Part shown: positions 48,625 through 61,970 of the stretch, in pieces | How positions within the stretch are numbered: position 1 is the first letter of the stretch | Layout of the letters: each line of letters begins with the position of its first letter | Assembly (NCBI GenBank): GCA_015680685.1 | Contig: MNCI01008581.1 | Span: forward strand, 323,728-385,727 | DNA length: 62,000 bases | Direction of reading: 5' to 3' | Origin: Gnetum montanum | Lineage: Eukaryota; Streptophyta; Gnetopsida; Gnetales; Gnetaceae | Translations under genes and position numbers: made by a program | The notes under the pieces: generated by a model | What the model was told of the DNA's origin: nothing | The model's input: only the letters and a program-made list of their open reading frames with translations | Databases searched by the model: none

Positions 48625-49490
48625 TGATGAATCACACTTTTCATAGCTCTGATATCGGATACTCGATATTGGAGCCTCGACATCAAGTATTTGATGTCAG
48701 AGCCTAGAATGCAATGTTGGATACTCAATATCATGGGGTATATGCTGACCTATAAATATAGTGCTTGGGGTCATGATTTGGGAGTTTTTCATTAGTTTTT
48801 GTCATAGCTAGCAAAACTCTTGCAGTTTGTTCTCTCCAGAGTTAGAATATTTTCTAAGTGCCCATAGTAGGAGTCTAAGTGTGTATAGATATTTGTTCAA
48901 ACATTAATGTACCTGAGTGTAGTAGTGTGATGAAAATAAAAATGAACCTTTTTAATAATCCTTGTAGCATTGAGAATAGATTAATGTTTCCTTTAATGAA
49001 CTTTACTTTCATGCACTTACTTTAATGCATTTAAATTAAGCAATTAATTTCTAGTTCTTACTGAACACAAGCATGACCACTTCAAGCATACATATAGTGC
49101 TTGGCAACTCAGCAGCACTTAACATTTGGCAACCCAGTAGCACTATATGTGTTTAGGATGTGTCTAGGAAAGTGGGATGGGTACTTGTGTTAGGCTAACT
49201 AGGTAGTGAATGAGTTAGATCTTAAATTACTCTACCTTTCATTCTTGTTGTAGGTGACTAAACTTATAAAACATAAAATGAGAAAAATAATGTACCTCAA
49301 TTACACTTAAACCATACCCTTGAGCTTCACAAGTGTAGTTGGGAAGACAATGAATGTTCTCAATGCCCATTTCACTTCCTAGAGGAACTAGTGCACTGAA
49401 TAACTATAGGTCCATGGAATTTGATTGGATCACGTGTGAACACCTTAGTGATTTGTATGGTTGGGCATAGGGGTACCTCACTGCTCATCA
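48625..49490 (+). repeat. Element 5 3' LTR (866 bp)
   Basis: From tgatgaatcac to ctgctcatca, TATA at 48751-48758, followed by tagat as target-site copy. Confidence 0.9.
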
Positions 49491-50860
49491 TAGATTAAAC
49501 CATGTTAATTTACTGTGAGTAAAGCTAGAGGATGATGCCTACTTACAACACAATATTAATTCAATACTAGAATGTCCAAATGTCTAAAATGCATGTTCTA
49601 GGTTCAAAGTGTAATTGGACATGACTTCACATAGGAATATTAAGAAGATAGCTTATCCATGATTGTACTAGGATTAGATTGCTCTCAAGGACTTTTGGTT
49701 TAATTCCTTACTTATATTGGGTTGAACATCTAACCTAGTACTAACCCTTCTGATCTACTTGTTCCTTATCATCTTAAATCATGAATCTAAATGTTTTCAC
49801 AAAATGTCTAAATCTAATCAATGGGAAGCAACCTTAAGCAACATGAAAAAGTCAAATCTTACATTCAAAAAACATTGCAAGTATTTATCCTAGACTTCGA
49901 AAACATTACAAGATCACCCTACATCTAAGAAACATTACAAGTTCTTACCTTACATTTTGAAAATATCATAGACCAAATTCTTTACAAGGCTTATTGATTT
50001 TCCAAGATTAGGTGAAAGGTTATCAAGTCAATGGATTAGAATCCATATGATGAAAACATCATAATTTGCAAAGTTAGTTATGGTTAAGATCATGACCTCA
50101 CCACAAGTTATGCTTTCTTCCACTATTTGAAAATAATAGAAATTTTATTGGCCACAACTCATGGTTGCAATATTACCATCAAGCTCTACACATACAGTGG
50201 CTCATGATATGGGTTATAATACAAATCACAACCTCATTGTGAGTCATAGTTTCTATTAAAAATCCTACCATGAGTTGTGGTACCATTTTCCATGAGTCAT
50301 GATCACATGAAATGCTATTAGAAATGCATCAAGAAGTTCATCGAAAAATGAAAAGTTTAGGATGGAAATAGAATTATATAAAAACTTATTAGAATGCATA
50401 TCAAAACAAGATAACGATAACATGAATAGAAATTTACATTTTAAGCCACAAATTTTTATATTAAAAGGAAATATAATCAATTTAAATTTCAAAGTAATTC
50501 AAAGATTCACATCTTTTTACTCTACCTTAATAGATTTTTAACTTGCATGGAAATAAGGCTCCAATGTAGTAAAAGGCTCCAAGGTTTCATGAGATGGCTT
50601 TACAAGGAAGGCTCCAAAGGATCTCCAATGCTAATGCAAGATTGAGAGAGAAATCAAATAGATTTAATTTGATGTAAAAGAAAGAAAGACATTGAATGAC
50701 TTTTATATCCAAAACTAAGGTCTTGGATACATTGATATAACATGATATCAAAATAATACTAAAATCTAAATGTTATACAAAAGGTTGGAAGTTCAAATTG
50801 CATATAAAGTACAAAGGGGTAATATAAAGCTATAAGAAATAAATAAAGATTTTAAGAGAA
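49491..50860. other. AT-rich flank with a 30-bp tandem repeat, no gene
   Basis: Units beginning aaacatt(a/g)caag start at 49870, 49900 and 49930, with a decayed fourth at about 49960. From about 50080 to 50300 short catgagtcatg-type motifs recur. No coding motif. Confidence 0.55.
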
Positions 50861-51960
50861 GCTAAATGATGTTAGAAGGTAAAATGAAAGGAGAATATTA
50901 ACTAAGATTAGAGGTTTGAAATAGAGGGCATTATACTTTCCTCCTCTTAAAATATCTTGCTCCTTGAAGATAATAAATTTATCTTTAATAGGATGTTGTA
51001 AACCCAAGTGTCCCTTTTGATTATTGTTCAAAGAACTATTCTTGATAGTTGACTCCTTTTGCTTCTTATTCTTTTTCATCAATTTGGGACATACAACTTT
51101 AACATGGTTAAATACTTTACAATAGTCACAAATTCTTGGACCACCTTTACCTAGTTCTTAACTGTTTGGTAGTTTGTCATTGACTTTATTAAGTTCTTTA
51201 TGACATATCTTTAATTAGTGAATTTCACCTTGAAGATCTATAACTTCACATTTGTGGTTTACAACTTATGTTTTTTTTATCATGGAGATGACATTCTCAT
51301 TCATAGAGAGAGAATGTGATGATGATTTACTTTTTTAGTTTAGATCTAGGCCTTCCAGCTATTAGCATAAAAAGGTTAGTATATATAAGGTTAGCCAGTT
51401 CTAAGTAACGAGTCATATCCTTGATTTGGAGCTCTTTCATCTTAATTTCAACTTAATTCATAGCATTAATTCCATTGAGGATACTTATCCATGTGGTAGC
51501 AATAAGTTGTTTTAATGCAACATTCAACTTGGGCTCAACTATTTTGATCTCCTTTTCATTAATTACTTTTTGTAATCCAACTTGATCTTTGAAGTATTTC
51601 TGAAAAAATTCTTACCACTTAACAAAGCCTTAATCTCAATGGTAGACTTCTAGTGAATGACTCGTACTTTCTCCATGAATAAGTTTGGATTTTCCCTAAC
51701 TAACCTTTTGATTTCCAAGTTTTCCTACATTAGTTATTCATGGAAGTGGCTTAGGCTTGCTTCCATTTGTTCTTTTTCCTATGCCATCATTACCAACCTT
51801 TACTTCTTTGCTACAAGACCACTATTTTTCTCTTGTAACATGGCAATGGTCTTGTTTAATCTATGTGACTTTGCTTGGGCTTGATACTCTAGAACATTAT
51901 GCATTAAAATATTCTAAAAAACCTATCTTAAAATCAAAATATCCATAAAGTTAATTAAAA
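50861..51960 (-). pseudogene. Broken gene for a coiled-coil protein with a CCHC zinc knuckle
   Basis: Read on the minus strand, a stop-ridden frame carries a long charged, Leu/Ile-rich stretch, with KQLIATTWISILNGINAM then KMKELQIKDMTRYLELANLI (about 51400-51520). Toward the C-terminus is CDYCKVFNHVKVVC (about 51087-51128), an exact C-x2-C-x4-H-x4-C zinc knuckle, followed by a Lys-rich tail and RGGKYNAL. The coiled-coil part is clearly related to the element 6 3' ORF (GINAYNKAQIYVKEL, IKEMIEYMELVNL). A gag-like or env-position ORF of an unidentified element is possible; the function is unknown. No LTR was found that clearly belongs to it. Confidence 0.6.
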
Positions 51961-53534
51961 CAAAGGAACATGTCCATACAAACCAAAAAGTTGTCACCAT
52001 TTTAGATTCATAAAGAACCAAAAAGATATTAATCCATAGAGTGTATATGTATAATTAAGTATATCTAATATAACGTAAAGTAAAGGAGTATCCTATGCAA
52101 AAAAAAAAAAAAAAAAAACCTAGAAAGGACACCATTTGTGTGAAGAAACTTATAATCCAAGTTACATGGGAATTGAATGAGCCTAGAGTAGAAAGGCAAT
52201 TATAGGCAAAAGATAATGATGAGATCTGGCATGGAGAAGACACATGAAAAAAGTAGTATGCACACATGGAATAGAATAATCCATGTAACTAAATCAAGTG
52301 TAATAAGTAGGTATCCACTTCCAAGAAGAGTAAGCATAAATCAAGTTCACTCACTAATAACAAACATTGAAAAAGAAGGATGAAAACATAATTTATGATG
52401 AATTCAAATGATAGAAACTAAAGTTGTAAGGAAGTCAGTAAAGGTGAGATTTATCTATGAGAAGAACAAAAAATGAAACTTGCTAATAAGGATAGAAATC
52501 CTACTATAAGGAAGACAGACTCAATGGACATATCAACATCTATTTTGTATAAGACTACGATAGTTATGTGAGCAAGAAAAAACTCTTAATGAAGGAAGAA
52601 CACATGAAAAAAAATAAGAAGATTTTTGCAAAAATAATAAAGTTTATAAAATATGGGAATACCTATTGGCATACGGAAGATAAAGATTCCAAATAATGGA
52701 ATAAATTATGATTCATTCTATGAAAGAATAAAATCACAATGTAAAGTTGTGGAAATGTAATTTGAGAACAATATAGGCAATAAACATATTTTATACTTGT
52801 AATCAAATTTTTGACATGGTATTTGAGATTGAGGTTCTAAAATACAAGAAATTTTAAAAGTTTTACGAGGTCCTCTAAGTTCCAAAAGGGTTTTAAAGGA
52901 TCATGAATCATTAAAAATTTAAAGAGGCTCTAATAATTTCAAAAGATACATAGGATTTAAGACTCCTAAAGATGAAGACCTTTAGGTTAAAAATATATGA
53001 AATTAATGATGATATTAAGATAACTAAAGGTAAAGTAGAGATGAAAATAACTAAAGTATCAATTAAGTACTAGCTAATTGGAAAAAGTATCTTAGAAGAA
53101 TTGAAGAAAATATAAATGGATGAATATAGCATAAGGTTATGTGATGAATTTTAGGATTGAACCAAGAATTTATGAGTGATGAGATGAATTAGAAGAGGAA
53201 AATATTAGTGCCTCATTACCCACCAAAGAATAAACAACAAGTCATGATTTAATTTATTGAAAATACAACCATGGTTTAATTTATAAGATCATGATGATAA
53301 CCTATAAGAAATATATGTGAAAGAAGGAAAGAAAGGACATTTACAACCATATGATGCCAAAAAGGTTATGATTTCTTATAATTTGGAAAAGAAAAGTACC
53401 AAGGTTATGAATTGAAGATTCTAGAAGGAACATTAAGATTTAAATAATCAAACAATCCATACATCATTGATTGGATAAGGTAGTAGATGAATAAATAATG
53501 ATAACAACTATGCAAGGGATGACTAGAGGGCTAT
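51961..53534. other. AT-rich spacer with a 20-A run
   Basis: No coding motif. An uninterrupted run of A lies at 52099-52118. No clear target duplication could be matched to it, so it is not called a retroposon tail. Confidence 0.5.
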
Positions 53535-54403
53535 TGATGAGCAACAAATACCCCTACACTCAACCATACGAATCACTCAGTGTTCACACGTGATTTGGTC
53601 AAATTTTGTGGACTCTATGTCTTTTGGTACACTAGTCTTTATGAAGTGAACTTGCCCTAATAGTCATTCATTGTCTTCCCAATTACACTTGTGATATGAA
53701 AATGTATGGTTAAGTGTAATTGAGGCATATGATTTTTATTATTTGTATGTTTTATATTTTAATTGCTTGAAATAAAGGATGAAAGGAATGAAGTAAATTA
53801 ACTGCTAATTTAATTTAATGAACTAACCAATGTCTAACTAATCCTAACATAAGCATTCAATCCCACTTGCTGTACACATCTTGAACACGTATAATGCTAC
53901 TAGGTTACCAAACATTAAGCATTACTAGGATTACCAAGCATCATGCACATGCTTGAAGTGGTTGTACTTATATGGTTAATTAATCACTACTTAAATCTAA
54001 CTTAATTTAGCCTAATTAATTATTCAATTACTTAAAGAATTAAAGGAAATCACATGGGACATTAAATGCATAAATAATTAATTAATCTATTTCCAAGTGT
54101 TACAAGGTTTATCAAAGAGCTCATATTTATTGCTAGACCCAATACTGCGTTGAGGTACAATAATGCTTAAATAAATATTTGTACGCTCTTGACTCCTACT
54201 GTGGGCACTTAGAAAAAATATTCTAACTTTCAAATGACAAAACTACATGAGCTCCACTCCAACTATGATGAGACATGCCATAAACATGATGGGTAAGCAT
54301 GTATTTATAGGTGAAAACAAACACTACATCAACAGGGCCACGTCAATGCATTAAATCATGTGTTGATAAGGCCTACTTGATGAAACCAATCCATGATTCA
54401 TCA
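53535..54403 (-). repeat. Element 6 3' LTR (869 bp)
   Basis: On the minus strand it runs from tgatgaatcatgg (ending at 54403) to gctcatca (53535). TATA is read from 54302-54309. The adjoining minus-strand sequence tcatgggaata is the polypurine tract. R/U5 resembles the element 2 LTR. Confidence 0.85.
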
Positions 54404-54619
54404 TATTCCCATGACATGAATGAAAACTCATCCTTGAGTTATTTACAAATTTGGAAAGATATGGAATTATTGATTAATGATAGACATACAAAAAACATAA
54501 ACAAACACAAATAAACAGTATGTACCCAAGTGTAAAAATATATAATCATTACAAAATTTTCTAGTGTTTAGGGCTACAAAATTGAACATCAAGAAAAAAT
54601 TTGACAAACACATTTACCT

Positions 54620-56723
54620 CTAATGGCATGAAGATGATGGAGAAGATTAAATGATCCCAGGCGATAAAGGCTCCTAAGGTTCTAAGGGACCTTCTCCTAC
54701 TTTAGGTGCAGCTAGTGGTTGAGACTATTGTGTTTATCTTACTACTGCTACAACTTCCAACAGAAGATAGAAAACATCCAACAATGCTTTCATTTTCTCC
54801 TCCTTACTTTTGGGATTGTGCATGCTCCACGTAGCTTTGCCAATGTGGGCCAGAATGGGCACATCCCAAGGATAGGGCATTGTTGGAAACAACTCCTTGA
54901 CATTGATAAACTAGGTAGCAAATTGTTTGTGTTTGATGTCAAACACTTTGATTACATTCTATAGTTCCTAGTAGTCATTCAACCTTCTAGCTAGATTCTC
55001 AGTAGTTGATCTTTGATTAGTGAATCTTGCCCTAAGAACTTTAAGATTAGCATTTACTATATCAAGCTTTTTCTTGGTCTTCTTGTGGTGCTTGAACTCT
55101 ATCTTGTATATCAAGTACGAGTTGGCTACCTATTTCTCTAACTTAGATTGCAACCATCTAGTAGTTAGGATTACCAAGATTTCATATTTGAGATTGACAA
55201 GCTCCATGTATTCAATCATCTCTTTTATTTACAACTCCTTCACATAGATTTGGGCTTTGTTGTAGGCATTTATCCCATCAATGATAGGTTTTCATAATTC
55301 TTTTCCTTGTTGGAGTTGCTGGAGGGTATCATTAACTTTTGCCTTAGCCATTTGGATGTGTCTTTTATTAACTTCTTTTTGTAGGCCAACTTGATCTCTA
55401 TAGTGGTTCTTACTCTCTTAAATTTGAGAGCCTTATTCTTCCAAGCAGTAATCTCAATCATAAACTTTTAATGTAAGGCATGGACTTTCTTCATAGAGAG
55501 ATTTCTATTATCCACTGCCAATCTCCTAAGCTTAGTATTCACGCTAGTTAGCTACTCTGGCTATTGATGGCTAAATTCTTGCATTTGTTGTTTCTCCACA
55601 TCAACATTTTGCAAGCAATGATTTTCTAAGGTCAATATCTCATTCTCTTGGAATTTTTGGACCAAGTCCTTTTGAATTGAATATATTTTTGCCTCAGTCA
55701 CGGACTGGTCAAAGATAGCCATCACCATCCTTATCTCAACCTGTTTAAGTCTATCCTAAAGCTATTGAAAAGCTTCATCTCTTGTTAATGTAGTGTTGAG
55801 GAGTGTGGGATTAGTAAGTTAGGCTCTTAATTTGACAACCTTCATGGCTAAGAATTGGTTTTGTGCATAAGCTATTTCGAGTTGCCCTTCCAGAATGATG
55901 CATTTGCACTTTGCTTCAAGAAGCTTTGATTGGGTTACAGTGATGTTATCCGAAAAATCAAAGATACCTAGAATCGGTTACTAGGTTCTAATTAGTTGGT
56001 CTAGTGATTCCTCATGTTGGGCTACACTCAATTGGTTGCTAATAGTTATTGTGAATGTTTACACATCTTTGAGTGTAAAAACATCTATTACAGATGCTAC
56101 AGGTGCATTCAATACTTCAACGATCCAATTAGCAACCACTTCTGCTACGGTCTCCTACCTTTGGTGCTACATCACCAAGTAGTTGCTCCCTTGCCCTCCT
56201 CCAAGCACACCAAAAAGATAGCAACATTCCTAGAGATTTCTAAGAATTTCTATTGTTGCAAGAGAGACAATGTTACCTCTCAAGCACTAAGATTCGACTT
56301 TGCAGGTAGCTACACTCTTTGGGTTGAGAATATTGGTCCACTGCCCTCCACCTAATTGATTGTTAAAGCCATTTTGTTGAGGTGACTCATTATAGGATAG
56401 TACATAGATGGGTCACAACAACTTGTTCCTTCTTGCTACTCCCACTCATGCAAAAGTTGCTCTTAGATTTTATGCAAATGCTCAATGGATGCACAAGCCT
56501 CTAGCATTATTTCCTAAGTGGGTGGTGGAGGTGGTGGTTGCTGCTCCTCTTCTTCAAGAATCTATTAGATAGATTCAACTTTGGGCTCTTGAAGAGGTCT
56601 CATTGCTTAACTTTTTGCTGCTTGCTCTTGGGCTTGTTCCTATTGTTCCCTTCTAGCTCTGGGTCATTTGTCCCTTGGTTCTGATGGTCCTCCTTCTTGT
56701 GGCCATTTTGGTCTTGGTGCCAT
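54620..56723 (-). pseudogene. Element 6 3' ORF (env position): long coiled-coil protein, broken
   Basis: The minus-strand ATG at 56723-56721 directly follows an acceptor-like tgtgatcatag and opens MAPRPKWPQEGGPSEPR. The start resembles MAPKRRQQGGPS of element 4 (27390). Downstream, about 700 codons are mostly charged and helix-prone: LEGQLEIAYAQNQFLAMKV, DEAFQ, QDRLKQVEIRMVMAIF, VEKQQMQEF, ITAWKNKALKFKRV (about 55460-55420), VKELQ-like and YMELVNLKYEI. This suggests a long coiled coil. Stops and frame changes break it. Position matches the env-like ORF of Athila elements, but no transmembrane segment is evident; a captured host gene is the other possibility. The left limit is approximate. Confidence 0.6.
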
Positions 56724-58600
56724 CTATGATCACAACATGATAAAGGGTTAGCATTTAATGTGTAACTTGAAACAATTTGGATACCTTATCTCTTTGGGAA
56801 AGTTACACTTGGCTAAGTTGTGACCATGACCAATTTAATCATTTTACTTATTATTTTATTCTTTTTTTAATATTAATAATTAATTTTACATATATCGGAG
56901 TTTGTTGGAAGGGTTAAACTCTTAAAAATTGAGGGTTTAATATTATTCTATTTGTTAACCCTTTAGGGGAGTTATAAAAATTTTGAAAATTTTTTGTCGA
57001 AAACCTTAAGGTTTGTGACCCCCATGACTAAGAGCTTACCTCCGATAGCTATAGGATTGAAGATAAGAGTGATTTAGATAAACAATGTGAAAGTTATGGG
57101 CTTTGGAAGATTTTGGGCTCTAAAAAATTGCCAAAAATTCCCTCTTGTTTTGAAGAAAATGAAAAAAAAGTTCAAAATGTTGGACTATATTTATATAATT
57201 TTTGGGCTACGTCGATGGGGCTTAGTCGACGCAGTTGTTGACCACTATTGAAGTTGTGAAAATTGCAAAAATATAAGGAGTTTTTGAACAAAAGTGGGAT
57301 CAAATTGAAGCCCAAAAAGCCAAGAACATGATGAAATTATTAGAACAAGGTTTTAATACTTGAAAAACTAATGAATAGGTAGATAACAAGATTTGATGAA
57401 GAAGAATGCCTTAAGAAGCACACAGTTGGATGCATAATGGGGTGCATGAAATATTTTGATTGTGATAATTTCTAAGGGTAAGAAATGTAATTGACCAAAT
57501 CATGAGAGATGCAAGTGGATCCTCCCCATAGTAACACATGTCATTTTTGCCCTTGCATATCCTCAACTAAGGAGTTCGTGAGCCCCATAGGTTAATTAAT
57601 GGTTACAAAAAGTTAAGGACCAAACCTGAATAATCTACCTAAGAATTTCAACACATCAAACTAAGAAATGAAACAAAAACATAAAAATTGACAATGAGGT
57701 GAGTTATGGAGAGCATGGATGAATGAGATAGAGAATGGAATGGATGTCCCAGTCATGATCACATGAAGTCCCTTGTGAGTTTTGTGGTTAAATGACCTGA
57801 TAATGTCCAACCTTAGTCTAGACCAAAACCAACCACTTTCAGTGACTTTGCATTGCTACTCTAGGATTAGTCTACCCCCTCAAGACAAAAGAATGCTTTC
57901 ACAAATAACCACCATTTCTTATTGAAGAAGAAAAGAGTAGGAAGTAAGAAAGGGCCATAGTTATAGGGGACCTACAGGCATGGGTGACATGTCTTTCTAG
58001 TCCCATTACCAGTGCTTGTATCCTATTTATTTTGTTTAAGTAGTGTGCTTTGAATTCCCATCATGTTCTTTTTTTTGGAATTTTTGCACAGAAACCATGC
58101 CATGCAAAGAATTATTCAACTTCCTATTATTGGTTGACACAAAACAATTAGAAATCCATGAAAACACACATGCACTCAAGCAAGTAGAGAGTATAAAAAG
58201 TATTGAATGCCCTTGAAGTCACACCCTTTTCAAACCTTTGAATCCTTTATAAGCTTGGAAACTACTAAGGTCACAAGTTTGTTAATGTCTTATTAATGAA
58301 AAAGGAACCTCATATTCTCAAAACAAGAAAAATCATAGAGTTTGTGGATGGGTGGATGACATGGGCTCATTGCCTATTTCATGAAAATAGAAACCTATCC
58401 TAGTTATCAGTCATCAAAATTAAAAAATAGAAACCAAATATTAACAATTAAAAATGTTAAGTACAAACCACCATTATCTCATAGTTGAAATTTGACTTTC
58501 CTAATTCTAAAGTCATGGTGCTTTTTTGTTGAATGATTTATGAAATTTATTCTAAGATAGGGCTACCAATTGATTTTCATCTAGTACATTCAAGTTGATC
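56724..58600 (-). other. Element 6 3' region between pol and the 3' ORF
   Basis: The minus-strand complement of caagtggatcctccccatag (about 57509-57530) is the shared ggggaggacccactt block. The counterpart of gtgtgacttcaaggg lies near 58213-58228. An AT-rich part (56840-57300) has no counterpart that I could recognise in elements 2, 3 or 5. No intact gene. Confidence 0.6.
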
Positions 58601-61600
58601 AATCTCTCTTTTTATGCTAAGCTTAGGTCAAGATCCAAGTCATAGGTTGTTGAAAATGTATGAAGCTCAGATTGGATAGGTAGAGTTGGTAATTTTTCGT
58701 ACACTAGTTCATAGGGAGAGTAGCCTATAGGAAGTTTCCATGTTGATATGCTCAAAGGGCATCATTTAATTTTCTGCTCTAGTCTCTTCTATATTTGATA
58801 ATAGTTCTTATTAGGATCTTTGTGATCTCCCTATTAGTAACTTCTACTTGACAGTTGGCTTGGAGGTGGTAGGGTATTGTTAGTTTATTTTTAACCCCCA
58901 AGCATTGCATAAGCTTGGGAAAAGTAGCACCTATACTATTGTCAAAAATCAGTGCATGTGGTACCCCAAACCTATTCACAACATTTTGTTATACAAACCA
59001 CATAGCAATGGATGATGTATAGTTGATGAAGACTACTACTTCTACCCATTTTGTATAGTAATCAATAATGATGATTATATATGCTTTTTCATTTAACATG
59101 GGTGTGATTGGACCGATGCCCCATATGTTGAAGGCTTCTAGTGATTGGATCTACTATTGAGGTTCCTCCATTTAAGTGGTCATCCCACCATCTTATTGAG
59201 AGCATTCATAAGAGCAAGCAAATTGGTGGGCATCCCTGAAGATAGTTAGCTAATAAATACTCTACCATCAGGATCTTAATGGCCATGCATCTTTCATTCT
59301 AGTAGCCATCACAAGGACCCTCATGAGCATCCTAGAGAACATGTGGTTGATCAGCATCAAACACATAGTAATGAACTAGGCCATTAGCACACACCTTGTA
59401 AAGATGTCCATTCATTTCCATGAAGTGTTTGGCCTAATGAAAAAATGTTATTTCTTCCTATAGTCCAGATCTTGTGGCATCTCTTGAGTGACAAGATAAG
59501 TGAGGATACCATCATACCATTTTGGTTTTGCAATCACTAGTTCATTTATTACACTAGCAAAGAGAAGTTCATCAAGAAATTGGTCAAAGAATAGGCTCTC
59601 CTTCTCTTTGTTATCCCATCGTAATTGAGACAAGTGGTTAGCGACCAGATTCTAAGTTCCCTTTCGATCTACCATTATAAGATTGAATTCCTACAAGATC
59701 ACCAACCATCATATAAAATGAGGGCTCACCATTGGCTTGTTCATGAGGAAGTGAATGGCACTGTGGTCAGTGCACAAACACTTTGTATCCAAGCACATAC
59801 TGCCTAAAATTTTCTAGAGCATACACCATTGCCATTAGTCCTTTCTTCATTGTGGTGTAATTCAACTATGCATCCATAATTTTTTGACTTGCGCAGTGGA
59901 TGTAATATGGATGTTTCTTGTCATCCAACTCCATAAGTATGATGTCCAAGGCATATTTGAATGCCTTTGTCATGATATAAAATGGTCTAGACTAGTTAGG
60001 TGCTTATAGAATTAGAGTCTTTATGAGCTTTTGCTTGAGGCTTTGAAATGCATTTTTGCATTCCTAGGTCCAGATGAATGAAACATCTTTCTTTGTTAGC
60101 TCGACCAATAGTTTTATGATCTTAGAGAAATTCTCTATGAATCACTAGTAGTAGCAAGTGTGTTCAAGGAATGACCAAACATCTTTAAAAATTTTCTATT
60201 GATGAGTATTCCTTAAATGACTCTTATCTTTTTAGGGTCCACCTCAATCCTTGCCTGAGAAATTCTATGCTATAGTATAATGCCATCTTGGATCATCAGA
60301 TGGCTCTTCTACCAATTGAGCTAAAGATTCATCTTCACACACCTTTTAAGCACTTGCTCAAGGTGGTCCAAGGCTTGTTCAAATGTAGCACCATAGGTGG
60401 AGAAGTCATCCATGAAGGCTTCCATCCCACAACTAGTTTATTACTGAAAAATGCTTAAGACCAAGCATTAGAATGTTGCAAGAGCATTGCATAGACCAAA
60501 AGGCATCTTTTGATATGCAAAATTTCCTTATGCACTTGTGAATGTTGTTTTGGCCTGATCCTCTGGCAGCATCTGGATTTGGTTATAGCCACTATAACCA
60601 TCCAGAAAACTGTAATAGCAATGCTTAGATATAGTGTGTAAAACTTGATCTAGGAATAGAAATGGAAAGTAATTTTTGAATGTCGCCATATTCAATAGCT
60701 GGAAGTCAATGTAGACCTACCACTTACCACCTTTCTTTGGCACAATAATAAGAGGACTAATCCACTTACTATTTGTAATGGTATAGATAAACCTTGCTTT
60801 GAGGAGTTGTTCAATTTCCTCTTTGAAGATTTGCTTCAATTTGGAGTTCAATTGTCATTGCAGCTACCTCTTTGGCTTCATGGCTAGATAAGTGTAGATA
60901 CAATGCTAGCATATCCTAAGATTAATCCTTGTGAGTTCAAAATATGACCAAGCAAAGGTTGTTGGCCATTTTTTGACCACCTTCAACAACATCTATTTTT
61001 GTTTAGGAGCAAGATTGACATCAATGATTACTAGCTTGCCATTTATCCAAAATGCATACTCCATGCCGGTAGGTAAAGTTTTCAACTTTAATGGGTCTTG
61101 TTTAAAATTTTTAGGGATTTTCAAATCTCTCCAATTGGTATCATCATTTGCATCATCATAAAGTTGGTGATGAACTTGCTCTAATTTATCCATGCTTTCA
61201 ATACAAGCACATGCTAGACTCTCACTAGGTTCCATGCAAAGCATGCTGCTTCCAAGATCAATTTTCAGCCACTGGGTATCCCCTTATTTTGTGGTTGCTG
61301 CATATAGGCATCGTTGGATTTTAGATTCATTTGCACATTGTCTACATGCTTTGATGGATATTCTCTTAATAGACCAAAGTTTCTACACATAGTTGCACCC
61401 AGTATTGCTATATGTGATGCATGGAACTCTATTCTTCTTGATCTTTCCAAATTCATTCTTCTTGGAAATTTCTAAGGAGAGATCTTTGATGCTCATTCAC
61501 ACATCAACAATGCTCAACCATGCCCCTCCCATAATAATTGGAAAGTCTCCCTTGTAGTTATTGACCTTGATCACTAGAAAATTAGTAGGATAGGATCACC

Positions 61601-61970
61601 CACAAGTAGTGGTCACAATGTCCTCCACAAGTGCTAAAGAAACAGTGATTGACTAGTCTGCCAATGTTGGATGGATATTGCTCTTCTTAAGAGGTAGTAG
61701 GTTCCATGTTTTGTACATGTCATGGAAAATTAGATTGACATTGAAACCTAAATGAAGAAGAGCCTTTCATGGCTCATGTCCTGTGATCTGGAAGTATATG
61801 AGAGGACTTCTAGGATTAAATATTTTCCTAGGAAGGTTGCTAGCCTTGATCCAATTAGATATAGTGTGGATTAACATGATAGTGCAGATGCTAGGATGCA
61901 TTTTGTTTGAATGGCTCTCATAAGGATTTAATGTAGAGGATGATTGAGAGATAGGGTAACCAGTCACATT
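58600..61970 (-). pseudogene. Element 6 pol remnant: protease, RT, RNase H, integrase
   Basis: Minus-strand readings include NWIKASNLPRKIFNPRSPLI and the protease start (61767-61967), SLEISKKNEFGKI (about 61460), RT with FMDDFSTYGATFEQALDHL (about 60411-60370, both catalytic Asp kept), RNase H with CTDHSAIHFLMNKPMVSPH (about 59770), the post-RNase H linker LRWDNKEKESLFFDQFLDEL (59620-59560), and integrase with NRFGVPHALIFDN, where the region around the second Asp carries a small deletion, while the Glu in VEVTNREI is kept. Stops and frame changes are frequent throughout. Confidence 0.8.

Larger units (their letters stand above)
39466..49490 (+). mobile_element. Element 5: full-length Athila-like Ty3/gypsy retrotransposon
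   Basis: 5' LTR 39466-40330, decayed primer site, gag, protease, RT, RNase H, integrase, 3' region with polypurine tract, 3' LTR 48625-49490; total 10,025 bp. LTRs of 865 and 866 bp are colinear but visibly diverged (roughly one change in seven to ten bases in the first 160), so the insertion is old. Its LTR family is that of element 2. One frameshift (about 41.60-41.64 kb) and many stops break gag-pol. The RT box FVDD is intact, while the integrase has lost catalytic residues. Confidence 0.9.

Noticed and set aside
52099-52118. Run of 20 A as the tail of a processed pseudogene or LINE.
   Set aside because: No target duplication or coding remnant could be matched on either side.
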